From Bradyrhizobium sp. CB2312 (GTDB lineage: Bacteria > Pseudomonadota > Alphaproteobacteria > Rhizobiales > Xanthobacteraceae): a stretch of 64,000 nt of DNA. Shown in pieces: positions 55,429 to 63,662 of the stretch. Under the pieces are notes generated by a model, which made no database searches, was not told the origin of the DNA, and saw nothing but the letters and a program-made list of their open reading frames with translations. Made by a program: the position numbers and the translations under genes. The stretch's first letter is position 1. Each line of letters begins with the position of its first letter. The DNA is taken from the NCBI RefSeq assembly GCF_029714425.1, contig NZ_CP121668.1, positions 6,903,501 to 6,967,500 of the forward strand, in the 5' to 3' direction.

Positions 55429-57048
55429 ATGCCAAGACGGCTCGAAGGTGAGTTTGACTATATCGTCGTCGGAGCCGGCACCGCCGGCTGCATCCTCGCC
55501 AACCGGCTGTCCGCCGAGCCAAAGAACCGTGTCCTGATTCTCGAAGCCGGCGGCGACGACAACTGGATCTGGTTCCATATCCCGGTCGGCTATCTCTTCG
55601 CGATCGGCAATCCGCGCTCGGACTGGATGTTCAAGACCGAGGCCGAGCCGGGCCTGAACGGCCGCGCGCTCGCCTATCCGCGCGGCAAGGTGATCGGCGG
55701 CTGCTCGGCGATCAACGCCATGATCTCGATGCGCGGCCAGGCCGCCGATTACGATCACTGGCGCCAGCTCGGCATGACCGGCTGGGGCTATGACGATGTG
55801 CTGCCGCTGTTCAAGCGGCTGGAAGACCACTTCCTCGGCGCGAGCGAGCATCACGGCGCCGGCGGCGGCTGGCGCATCGAGGCGCCGCGGCTGTCGTGGG
55901 CGGTGCTCGACGCCGTTGGAGACGCCGCCGAGGAGATGGGCATCAAGCGCATCCCGGATTTCAACACCGGCGACAACGAAGGCACCAGTTACTTCCATGT
56001 CAACCAGAAGCGCGGCCGCCGCTGGTCATCGGCACGCGGCTTCCTCAAGCCGGCCCTGAACCGCCCCAATCTGCGGCTCGAGAAGCATGTGCTAGTCGAT
56101 CGTCTCATCATCGAGCAGGGCCGCGCCGTCGGCGTGCGTTTCATCCAGAACGGCGAGATCATCGAGGCGCGTGCCAAGCGCGAAGTCGTCCTCTCGGCCG
56201 GCTCCATCGGCTCGGTGCAGGTGCTGCATCGCTCCGGCATCGGGCCTGCCGACTGGCTATCACCGCTTGGCATCGACATCGTCATGGACAAGCCCGGTGT
56301 CGGCCGCAATTTGCAGGACCATCTCCAGCAGCGCGCGATCTACAAGGTCGAGGGCGTACGCACGCTGAACGAGACCTATTACAATCTGTTCCGACGCGGC
56401 CTGATGGGGCTCGATTACGCCTTCCGCCGCCGCGGTCCCTTGACGATGGCGCCATCGCAGCTCGGCATCTTCACGCGTTCCGACGCGACGCGCGCGCGGG
56501 CCAACATCCAGTTCCACGTGCAGCCGCTGTCGCTCGATAAGTTCGGCGATCCGCTGCACCGCTTCCCCGCGATCACGGTCAGCGCCTGCAATCTTCAGCC
56601 GACCTCGCGCGGCACCGTGCGCCTGCGCACGGCGACGCCCGACGAGAAGCCGATCATCGCGCCGAATTACCTCTCGACCGACGACGACCGCCAGGTCGCC
56701 GCCGACGCCATCCGCACCACCCGCCGCCTGATGCAGCAGAAGGCCCTGGCAAAGTACCACCCGAGCGAATATCTGCCCGGCCCGTCGGTCGGCGACGACG
56801 AAGCCTCCCTCGCCAAGGCCGCCGGCGATATCGGCACCACCATCTTCCATCCCGTCGGCACCGCCAAGATGGGCGCAGCGAACGATCCCATGGCGGTGGT
56901 CGATGAGCGCCTGCGCTTCTACGGCCTCGGTGGCCTGCGCATCGTCGACGCCTCGATCATGCCGACCATCACCTCGGGCAACACCAACACGCCGACGGCG
57001 ATGATCGCGGAGAAGGGCGCGACGATGATCCTGGAGGATGCGAAGTAG
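55429..57048 (+). CDS. GMC family oxidoreductase (choline dehydrogenase-like)
   Basis: 539 residues. A FAD-dependent alcohol dehydrogenase/oxidase. The N-terminal dinucleotide motif is YIVVGAGTAGCILANRLS, with the second GMC block YPRGKVIGGCSAINAMISMR. The active-site His region is DIGTTIFHPVGTAKMG, and the C-terminal block is LRIVDASIMPTITSGNTNTP. Choline, polyethylene glycol or other alcohols are possible substrates. Start ATG 55429 has GGTGGAAG upstream; the longer frame begins inside a repeat. Confidence 0.92.
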   Translation: MPRRLEGEFDYIVVGAGTAGCILANRLSAEPKNRVLILEAGGDDNWIWFHIPVGYLFAIGNPRSDWMFKTEAEPGLNGRALAYPRGKVIGGCSAINAMISMRGQAADYDHWRQLGMTGWGYDDVLPLFKRLEDHFLGASEHHGAGGGWRIEAPRLSWAVLDAVGDAAEEMGIKRIPDFNTGDNEGTSYFHVNQKRGRRWSSARGFLKPALNRPNLRLEKHVLVDRLIIEQGRAVGVRFIQNGEIIEARAKREVVLSAGSIGSVQVLHRSGIGPADWLSPLGIDIVMDKPGVGRNLQDHLQQRAIYKVEGVRTLNETYYNLFRRGLMGLDYAFRRRGPLTMAPSQLGIFTRSDATRARANIQFHVQPLSLDKFGDPLHRFPAITVSACNLQPTSRGTVRLRTATPDEKPIIAPNYLSTDDDRQVAADAIRTTRRLMQQKALAKYHPSEYLPGPSVGDDEASLAKAAGDIGTTIFHPVGTAKMGAANDPMAVVDERLRFYGLGGLRIVDASIMPTITSGNTNTPTAMIAEKGATMILEDAK

Positions 57049-57060
57049 CATCGCATCGCC

Positions 57061-57942
57061 ATGGTCAATCCGCACCGCTTTTCAATTGGCCCCGCCGGCG
57101 CAGAGATCGCCATGTTGCAATGGGGCGAGAGCGGGAAACCGCCCGCCCTGCTCGTGCACGGCACCGGTTTCGTCGCCGATGTCTGGAACGAGGTCGCGCG
57201 CGAGCTTGCGTCGACCTACACCGTCTACGCCCTCGACCGCCGCGGCCACGGCGCCAGCCACAAGCCCAGCACCTATCACTTCCTGGACTTTGCCGACGAC
57301 GTCTGCCGGGTCATCGATGCGCTCGGGCTGCGCGACGTCTACGGCATCGGCCACAGTGCGGGAGCGACCGACCTCCTGCTCGCGGCAAGGCTATTGCCCG
57401 GGCGTTTCACGCGCCTGTTCGTGATGGAGCCGACCATCATGGACCCGCGCGCGGCACGCTCCGGCGGATTGGACGAAGGGGCCCTGTCCCGCGTGCAAGG
57501 CGCGCTGCGCCGGCAGGCGGAATTCGACAGCCACGATGCCGTCTTCAACCGCTACCGCGCGGCACCGGCATTCGCGGATTGGACCGAAACGTCGCTGCGG
57601 GCCTATGTGCGTCACGGCTTCATGCCGATCGAGGATGGCCGAGTCCGGCTCTGCTGCACGCCCGAGATCGAGTCGGCGATGCTGCGTCCGATCTACGAGG
57701 CGATGACACAGGTTTACGTCGGCGATGCGCGCGGCAATCCGTTTGCCTCGCTCGCCGAGATCGCCTGCCCGGTGCGCGTCACCACCGCCGCGAAGTCGGG
57801 GCCGATCTACAAGGTGATGGCGGCGCGTGCGGTCTCGCTGATTCCGCGCGTCAGCACGCTGGTCTTTGAAGGCGCCGGGCACTGCGTGGCGCAGGAGGTG
57901 CCTGCTCTCGTGGTCGAAGCGGTGCGGGAGTTCGCGAACTAA
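57061..57942 (+). CDS. Alpha/beta-fold hydrolase
   Basis: 293 residues. The nucleophile elbow is GIGHSAGATD (Ser near residue 100), the oxyanion-hole segment is LLVHGTGFVADVWNEV, and the late His lies in EGAGHCVAQEVP. The DRRGHGASHKP motif is usual for epoxide-hydrolase/lactonase-like members. The substrate is not predictable. It starts 12 nt after the GMC oxidoreductase, so the two are probably one operon and may act on the same compound. Confidence 0.87.
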   Translation: MVNPHRFSIGPAGAEIAMLQWGESGKPPALLVHGTGFVADVWNEVARELASTYTVYALDRRGHGASHKPSTYHFLDFADDVCRVIDALGLRDVYGIGHSAGATDLLLAARLLPGRFTRLFVMEPTIMDPRAARSGGLDEGALSRVQGALRRQAEFDSHDAVFNRYRAAPAFADWTETSLRAYVRHGFMPIEDGRVRLCCTPEIESAMLRPIYEAMTQVYVGDARGNPFASLAEIACPVRVTTAAKSGPIYKVMAARAVSLIPRVSTLVFEGAGHCVAQEVPALVVEAVREFAN

Positions 57943-57943
57943 G

Positions 57944-58083
57944 TCTCGTGCCCCGGACGCGCTGCAGCGTGCAACGCTGCTGCGCAGAGCCGGGGCCCAT
58001 CTTACAACGTACCGTGCGGCCTTCTAGGTCCCGGCTCTGCAGCGCACCGCCAAGAGGCGCTGCGCTGCGTCCGGGACACGAGA
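57944..58083. repeat. Long dispersed palindrome (TCTCGTGCCCCGGACGC family)
   Basis: About 140 bp with outer ends TCTCGTGCCCCGGACGC and GCGTCCGGGACACGAGA, and inner GCGCTGCAG/CTCTGCAGCGC-type arms. It lies directly after the hydrolase stop codon. This is another repeat of the type common in bradyrhizobia. Confidence 0.75.
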
Positions 58084-58179
58084 GCCACCTCACGAAATCG
58101 TCATCGCGTCTGGGAATAAGCCTCCCCCTCCCCCAATCACCTCCCCGCAGCCCAATTCCGGGCGAAGCGGAGAGGTGCG

Positions 58180-59124
58180 ATGAGCGGACACGATCACGGG
58201 GACGACGGCGTCAGCCGCCGCAAGGTGCTGGAATGCATGACCTGGGCCGGCACGGGGGTGCTCTGGACCGTCACGGGTGGCGTGCCGCGCTCGCTCGGCA
58301 TCATCGATTCGGCTGAAGCCGCGACGGCGGCCACGCCCGGCATGACCTTCCTCCAGATCAGCGACAGCCATGTCGGCTTCGACAAGCCGGCCAATCCCAA
58401 CGCGCTCGGCACGCTGGAGGAGGCCGTGAACAAGATCAACGCGATGCCGGCAAAACCGTCCTTCATGATCCACACCGGCGACATCACGCATCTGTCGAAG
58501 GCCGCCGAGTTCGACAATGCCGAGCGCATCATCTCGCAGAGCAAGCTCGACGTGCACTACGTTCCGGGCGAGCATGACTTCCTCGACGAGGAGGTGAAGT
58601 TCTATCGCGAGCGCTACGGCCGCGGCACCAAGGGCCAGGGCTGGTACTCCTTCGACGCCGGCGGCGTGCACTTCGTCGGCCTCGTCAACGTCGTCGACCT
58701 CAAGGCCGGCGGCCTCGGCAATCTCGGCGCCGAGCAACTCGCCTGGCTCGCGGACGATCTGCGCGGCAAGTCGAAATCGACGCCAGTCGTCTTGTTCGCC
58801 CACATCCCGCTCTGGACCGTCTATCCCGAATGGGGCTGGGGCACCGAGGACGGCGGCCGCGCGCTGGAGCTCGTGAAGGGCTTTGGCTCGGTGACCGTGC
58901 TCAACGGCCACATCCACCAGGTGATGCAGAAGGTCGAGGGCAACGTCACCTTCCACACCGCGCGCTCGACCGCCTTCCCGCAGCCGTCGCCGGGGGCCGC
59001 CCCCTCGCCCGGACCGATGAAGGTCGAGGACGCAAAACTCCGCTCCATGCTCGGCGTTGCCAGCGTCAACTTCAAGCAGAACGAGCAGCGGCTCGCGATC
59101 ATCGACACGCCGCTCCAGGGTTGA
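58180..59124 (+). CDS. Tat-exported metallophosphoesterase
   Basis: 314 residues. The leader SRRKVLECMTWAGTGVLW is a likely Tat signal. The calcineurin-like metal-site blocks are LQISDSHVGF, IHTGDITHL, VPGEHDFLD (GEHD in place of the usual GNHD), LFAHIPLW and NGHIHQ. It hydrolyses phosphomonoesters or phosphodiesters in the periplasm with a di-metal centre. It begins a four-gene unit with a cupredoxin and an ECF sigma/anti-sigma pair. GAGAGG is just upstream of ATG 58180. Confidence 0.9.
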   Translation: MSGHDHGDDGVSRRKVLECMTWAGTGVLWTVTGGVPRSLGIIDSAEAATAATPGMTFLQISDSHVGFDKPANPNALGTLEEAVNKINAMPAKPSFMIHTGDITHLSKAAEFDNAERIISQSKLDVHYVPGEHDFLDEEVKFYRERYGRGTKGQGWYSFDAGGVHFVGLVNVVDLKAGGLGNLGAEQLAWLADDLRGKSKSTPVVLFAHIPLWTVYPEWGWGTEDGGRALELVKGFGSVTVLNGHIHQVMQKVEGNVTFHTARSTAFPQPSPGAAPSPGPMKVEDAKLRSMLGVASVNFKQNEQRLAIIDTPLQG

Positions 59125-59148
59125 TCCAGGGCCAGACGGAAGCTGACA

Positions 59149-59487
59149 ATGAAAACCCTCAACCGCCGCGACTTCGGTGTCGACCTCGGTCTCGCTTTGG
59201 CCGCGGCCATCCTGTTGCCCGCCACAAAAGCCCGTGCCGACAACGACCTGGAAGTGCATATCGACAATTTCGTGTTCCAGCCGGCCGAGCTCAAGATCAA
59301 GGTCGGCACCACCGTGACCTGGACCAACCGGGACGACATCCCGCACACCGTGGTGTCGGCCGGCAAGTTCAGGTCCAAGACCCTGGACACCGACGACAAG
59401 TTCTCGTTCACCTTCACCAATGCGGGCGACTACAAGTATTTTTGTTCGCTGCACCCGCACATGACGGGGATGATCAAGGTTGAGTAA
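59149..59487 (+). CDS. Exported cupredoxin (blue copper protein)
   Basis: 112 residues. Signal region NRRDFGVDLGLALAAAILLP (with twin Arg), then a single cupredoxin domain. Copper ligands fit DIPHTVVSAGKF (His) and YFCSLHPHMTGM (Cys, His, Met). Such small proteins carry electrons or copper in the periplasm. It is 24 nt after the metallophosphoesterase and upstream of a sigma factor, so it may take part in a copper or envelope-stress response. Confidence 0.9.
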   Translation: MKTLNRRDFGVDLGLALAAAILLPATKARADNDLEVHIDNFVFQPAELKIKVGTTVTWTNRDDIPHTVVSAGKFRSKTLDTDDKFSFTFTNAGDYKYFCSLHPHMTGMIKVE

Positions 59488-59602
59488 CGTCTCCAACCAA
59501 GGCATCAACGTCTTGCCCGGCCGGTGGTCCCACGCCGGCCGGGCTCACGCGTCTTCGGCCGCGGCCGTAGCGGAAGCAAAGCAAGAGGCAAAGCGAGGAG
59601 CG

Positions 59603-60151
59603 ATGCCCGCCAACGACGATTTGCAGAAGGCTCAGCGCTTCCGTGAAGCTGCGCTGCCCTATCTCAACGACGTCTATACGCTCGCGCGCTATCTCTTGCG
59701 CGACGCCTCCGACGCCGAGGATGCGGTGCAGGAGTGCTATCTGCGCGCGCTGAAGCACTTCGACAGCTACCGTGGGCCGGCGATGAAACCTTGGCTGTTC
59801 GCGATCCTGCGCAATGTCTGCAACGCCGAATACGCACGGCGGGCGCACCGGCCGAGCGCGATCGAGGATACGCCCGGCGCCGACGAGCAGACGCCGTTAT
59901 GGCAGGAGAGCGAGGCAAGCCCCGAGACCGAGGTGCTGCGCAGCCGCGATGCCGGCACCATCCGCAAGCTGATCGAGGCACTCGCCGAGCCGTTCAGGGA
60001 AACATTCGTGCTGCGGGAGATCAACAACCTGTCCTATCGTGAAATTGCCGAGGCGGCCGGCGTGCCCGTCGGCACCGTGATGTCCCGCCTCGCCCGCGCC
60101 CGCGCCATGCTGCGCGCGGCCTGGACGGCGGAAGAGGAGCATTCGAAATGA
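59603..60151 (+). CDS. ECF-type sigma factor of the cupredoxin operon
   Basis: 182 residues. Region 2: LLRDASDAEDAVQECYLRAL and PWLFAILRNVCNAEYARRA. Region 4: EALAEPFRETFVLREINNLS and GVPVGTVMSRLARARAML. ATG 59603 (GAGGAG immediately upstream) gives the usual length; a TTG at 59480 overlapping the cupredoxin stop is the alternative. Its stop overlaps the anti-sigma start by 4 nt (ATGA). Confidence 0.9.
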   Translation: MPANDDLQKAQRFREAALPYLNDVYTLARYLLRDASDAEDAVQECYLRALKHFDSYRGPAMKPWLFAILRNVCNAEYARRAHRPSAIEDTPGADEQTPLWQESEASPETEVLRSRDAGTIRKLIEALAEPFRETFVLREINNLSYREIAEAAGVPVGTVMSRLARARAMLRAAWTAEEEHSK

Positions 60152-60915
60152 CCTGCGACGAAGCAAAGATCCTGCTTCACGCGCTGCTCGACAACGAGCT
60201 GGACGCCGGCCATGCGCGCGAGGTCGAAGCCCATATCGCAAGCTGTCCGGACTGCGCCGCCGAGTTTGCCGCTCAGCGCCAGATGCAGCGCGTGCTCGCC
60301 GACACCGATTTGCGCTACACCGCGCCGGCGAGCCTCCGCACCCGCATCGAGGCCTCGTTGCCGCAGCCGCAGCGCCAGCAACCGACCCGCCGCTCCGTGC
60401 TGCGCGGCTTTGCCATGGGCTCGGCGGTCTCCGCGCTCGCCGCCTCCGGCGTCGTCGCCGTGGTGCTGCGCCAGGACGACCAGCAGCGCATCCTGTCGGA
60501 GGTCGTCTCCGCGCATCTGCGCTCGCTCCAGGCCGGTCACCTCATCGACGTGGTCTCGACCGACCAGCACACGGTGAAGCCGTGGTTCAACGGCAAGCTC
60601 GACGTTGCGCCGCCCGTGATCGACCTCACCGCGCAAGGCTTTACGCTGGTCGGCGGCCGGCTCGACTATATCGACGCACGCGCCATCGGCGCCGTCGTCT
60701 ACAAGCGCCGGCAGCACGTGATCAACCTGTTCGTGTCGCAGACGTCGAACGCGGAATATCGCGCACCGAAGACCGAGACCATGCAGGGCTTCAACTGCCG
60801 CCGCTGGGGCAATCGCGGCCTGAACTTCTGGGCCGTCAGCGATATCGGCGCCGACGAGCTCGCCGAGTTCGTCGACAAGTTCGAGGCCGCGATGAAGGCG
60901 AATGTAGAGGGGTAG
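60148..60915 (+). CDS. Zinc-finger anti-sigma factor, membrane-anchored
   Basis: 255 residues. The N-terminal zinc motif is VEAHIASCPDCAAEFAAQ (HxxxCxxC). A single membrane segment follows at about residues 85-110 (GFAMGSAVSALAASGVVAVV), then a periplasmic C-terminal domain of about 145 residues. It is the direct partner of the upstream ECF factor. The HxxxCxxC centre often acts as a redox or metal sensor in such anti-sigma factors. Confidence 0.88.
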   Translation: MTCDEAKILLHALLDNELDAGHAREVEAHIASCPDCAAEFAAQRQMQRVLADTDLRYTAPASLRTRIEASLPQPQRQQPTRRSVLRGFAMGSAVSALAASGVVAVVLRQDDQQRILSEVVSAHLRSLQAGHLIDVVSTDQHTVKPWFNGKLDVAPPVIDLTAQGFTLVGGRLDYIDARAIGAVVYKRRQHVINLFVSQTSNAEYRAPKTETMQGFNCRRWGNRGLNFWAVSDIGADELAEFVDKFEAAMKANVEG

Positions 60916-60925
60916 ACCCAAGGTA

Positions 60926-60976
60926 TGTATCACACACTGATACATTCTCCTTGCGTCTGTATCAGACTATGATACA
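60926..60976. promoter_or_regulatory. Twin operator palindromes upstream of higBA
   Basis: Two perfect 7-5-7 inverted repeats, TGTATCA-CACAC-TGATACA (60926-60944) and TGTATCA-GACTA-TGATACA (60958-60976). Their centres are 32 bp apart, about three helical turns, so both would face the same side of DNA. They lie directly before the GTG of the toxin gene and should bind the HigA-type repressor. Confidence 0.85.
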
Positions 60977-60984
60977 CTGCCTCT

Positions 60985-61266
60985 GTGATCAGAACGTTTC
61001 GGGACAAAACCACTGAAGCGGTCTTTAACGGCGAAAGTCCAAAGGGCTTTCCGGCCGACCTCGTGAAGGTTGCGCGGCGGAAGTTGCGCTATCTTCACGC
61101 GGCCGCCGAGCTCGGCGACTTAAGGGCGCCGCCCGGCAACCGCCTCGAAGCCTTGGCAGGCGATCGCAAGGGACAGCACTCGATCAGGATCAACGATCAA
61201 TTCCGAGTGTGCTTCATCTGGACCGCGGAAGGTCCCGCTGAGGTCGAGATCGTGGACTATCACTAA
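60985..61266 (+). CDS. higB: HigB-type toxin (RelE superfamily)
   Basis: 93 residues. HigB toxins are ribosome-dependent mRNA interferases. The sequence shows IRTFRDKTTEAVFNGESPKG, RKLRYLHAAAELGDLRAPPG, QHSIRINDQFRVCFIW and the terminal EVEIVDYH, all family features. The start is GTG 60985, right after the second operator palindrome. The antitoxin follows 12 nt downstream, toxin first, as in other higBA loci. Confidence 0.92.
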   Translation: MIRTFRDKTTEAVFNGESPKGFPADLVKVARRKLRYLHAAAELGDLRAPPGNRLEALAGDRKGQHSIRINDQFRVCFIWTAEGPAEVEIVDYH

Positions 61267-61278
61267 GAGAGCGAGAAG

Positions 61279-61584
61279 ATGGCGAGAAAGCTCAAGCCCA
61301 TGCATCCTGGTGAGGTTCTGCGGGAAGAATTTCTGATCCCGCTGAACATGTCCGCCGGCGCGCTCGCCAAGACATGCGGCCTGCCGCGCACGCGCCTTGA
61401 GCGGATTGCGAGTGAGCAGACCGGGATTACCGCCGACACGGCACTTCGGCTTGGCAAGGCGCTCGGCACGACCGCCGAACTTTGGCTCAATCTTCAGAAC
61501 GATTTCGACATCCAGATCGCCAAACGCGATCTCGGCAAGGCGCTCGATCGCATCGAGACCGTCAACAAGCCCAAAGCGGCCTGA
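61279..61584 (+). CDS. higA: HigA-type antitoxin (XRE family)
   Basis: 101 residues with a helix-turn-helix (SAGALAKTCGLPRTRLERIA) and the HigA N-terminus MHPGEVLREEFLIPLNMS. The C-terminal part (LGTTAELWLNLQNDFDIQIA) binds the toxin. It represses its own operon, most likely at the twin palindromes upstream. Confidence 0.93.
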   Translation: MARKLKPMHPGEVLREEFLIPLNMSAGALAKTCGLPRTRLERIASEQTGITADTALRLGKALGTTAELWLNLQNDFDIQIAKRDLGKALDRIETVNKPKAA

Positions 61585-61608
61585 GCGATCGTACGGCGCC
61601 TGCGCGCG

Positions 61609-62013
61609 TTATTCGAGCGGGGGAAACCGTTCGAACACCGGCAATTCGTGCGCCCGCTCCATCCAGCCAATCCGCTCGGCGATCTGGATGTGCATCATGG
61701 CCGGAATGGCATCGGGGTCATCATAGGTGCCGCTCTGGATGTCGATGACGTCGGGCATCAGGTTTTCGTTGACGTAGAACAGCCCCGTGCCGCAATCGGC
61801 ACAGAAGTGCCGGCGTCCATGCTCCGAGGAGTGGTAGATCTTCGGCTGGCCCCGCACCACTTTGACCGCTTCGCGCGAATACATCGCCCAGCCGACCATC
61901 GGCGCTCCCGAATGGCGACGGCAATCCGCGCAGTGGCAGAGCGCGTGCACCATCATGTCGCCGTTCACCTCGTAGCGGATCGCACCGCAATGACAGCCGC
62001 CAGTCACAGGCAT
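61609..62013 (-). CDS. GFA/CENP-V family zinc protein
   Basis: 134 residues. Zinc-binding Cys motifs are GGCHCGAIRYEV, CHCADCRRHSGAPM and FCADCGTGLFY. It belongs to the same superfamily as the protein at 11561-12025 but is clearly diverged. The substrate is unknown. It stands alone on the minus strand between higA and an aminotransferase. Confidence 0.87.
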   Translation of the reverse strand: MPVTGGCHCGAIRYEVNGDMMVHALCHCADCRRHSGAPMVGWAMYSREAVKVVRGQPKIYHSSEHGRRHFCADCGTGLFYVNENLMPDVIDIQSGTYDDPDAIPAMMHIQIAERIGWMERAHELPVFERFPPLE

Positions 62014-62130
62014 CGCGCAACTCCTCTCCCGGTCAGGTCAATGCCGGGAAGGTAAGTGCCGATTTGGCGTTTCAGGAGGCAGACTGCTTCAGCAGGCCGC
62101 ACGTCGCGACATCAGGCCGCGGCGGAGGCC

Positions 62131-63522
62131 TTACGCCGACCGCCGCACCGCGTTGTCCACCAGCGTCTTGCCGAGCGACCAGATCGCGCCGGGGACCTTG
62201 TGGCTGCCGGCGATGACGTCGTCGAAGGCGCGCTCGATCCAGTTGCAGTCTTCTTCGGTGATGGTGAGCGGCGGCAGCAGCTTGATGGTGTGGCTGCCGT
62301 GGCCGGCGACCTGGGTGAGGATCTTGTGGTCCTTGAATAGCGGCACGGTGATGAGCTGGCAGAACAAGCCCTTGTTGGCGGTCTCCAGCACGTTCCATGA
62401 GGCGCGCAGGCGCAGCGACTTCGGCGGGCCGAACTCGACGCCGATCATCAGGCCCTTGCCGCGCACTTCCTTCATCAACTCGTAGCCGGGCACCATGCGC
62501 GTCAGCGCGAGGCGCAGCTCGGCGCCGCGCTTGGCGGCGGACTCGATCAGCTTCTCGGACTCCATGACATCGAGCGTGGCGATGCCCGCGGCCATCGCCA
62601 GGTCGTTCTTGGAGAAGGTCGAACCGTGCACCACCGCACGGTCCATCTGGTTGAAGATCTTGTCGAAGATGCTCTTGCGCGTCAGCACCGCGCCGACCGG
62701 CACGTGGCCACCGGACAGCGACTTCGACAGCAGCACCATGTCGGGCTCGACATTCCAGTGCTCGACTGCGAGGAAGCGGCCGGTACGGCCCATGCCGGTC
62801 TGGATCTCGTCGGCGACGAACAGGGTGCCGTATTTCTTGCAGAGCGCGGCCGCGCCCGGCAGGAACTCGTCGGTGGGCATGTTGACGCCCTTGCCCTGAA
62901 TCGGCTCGACGACGAAGGCTGCGACCTCGCGCGAGGCCAGCGCCTTTTCCAGCGCGGCCAGGTCGTTGAACGGGATCGACGTGCAGCCCGGCAGCAGCGG
63001 CTCGAAGCCGGTGCGGAAATTCGAATCACCCGTCAGCGACAGCGCGCCATAGGTCAGGCCGTGATAGCCGTGGGCGCAATAGACGATGCCGGGACGCCCT
63101 GTCGCGCCACGGGCGAACTTGATCGCCGCTTCGACGCATTCGGCGCCGGAATTGGCGAAAAACGCCTTGTCGAGATAGGGGACGTATTTCAGGAGGCGCT
63201 CGGCGAGCACGCCGGCGAGCGTCGAGACGTCGAACTGGACGAGATTGGGCAAATCGGCGTCGAGCACGCTCTTGAGCGCCTCGCGCATGACCGGATGGTT
63301 GCGTCCGATCGCGAACACGCCGAATCCGGACAAAAGGTCGAGATAGCGCGCCCCGTCGCGGTCGTAGAGGTACTGCCCCTGCCCCTTCTGGAAGCCGACA
63401 TCGTAGCCGATGGTCTTCAGAACCCGGACGAACTGCTCGTTCAGGTACCGATTATGCAGAGCGCTGCGCTGGGCCTGACGGTCCGCGAACAGCTGAGACA
63501 TGTCTGGATTTGGACTGTGCAT
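62131..63522 (-). CDS. Class III aminotransferase, HpnO-like
   Basis: 463 residues. A PLP-dependent class III transaminase with SGFGVFAIGRNHPVM near residue 65, FANSGAECVEAAIKFARG, VADEIQTGMGRTGRF and the PLP-binding Lys region HGSTFSKNDLAM. It is longer than acetylornithine aminotransferases, and its N- and C-terminal extensions recall the hopanoid aminotransferase HpnO of Rhodopseudomonas. That identity is a possibility, not established, and no other hopanoid gene is in the window. ATG 63522 is used; ATG 63501 is also possible. Confidence 0.85.
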   Translation of the reverse strand: MHSPNPDMSQLFADRQAQRSALHNRYLNEQFVRVLKTIGYDVGFQKGQGQYLYDRDGARYLDLLSGFGVFAIGRNHPVMREALKSVLDADLPNLVQFDVSTLAGVLAERLLKYVPYLDKAFFANSGAECVEAAIKFARGATGRPGIVYCAHGYHGLTYGALSLTGDSNFRTGFEPLLPGCTSIPFNDLAALEKALASREVAAFVVEPIQGKGVNMPTDEFLPGAAALCKKYGTLFVADEIQTGMGRTGRFLAVEHWNVEPDMVLLSKSLSGGHVPVGAVLTRKSIFDKIFNQMDRAVVHGSTFSKNDLAMAAGIATLDVMESEKLIESAAKRGAELRLALTRMVPGYELMKEVRGKGLMIGVEFGPPKSLRLRASWNVLETANKGLFCQLITVPLFKDHKILTQVAGHGSHTIKLLPPLTITEEDCNWIERAFDDVIAGSHKVPGAIWSLGKTLVDNAVRRSA

Positions 63523-63662
63523 CCGCTACATACTTCGGTTGAGGGCCGTCTCGTCAACTGAAAACGGACCGTTACTGAAAACGGCTGTGCGGCCTTTTGC
63601 CCTTTTTCGGACCATCTTCGCAAGCACAGCTTTAGACCATGTTGCACTGCCAAGGAACTCTC

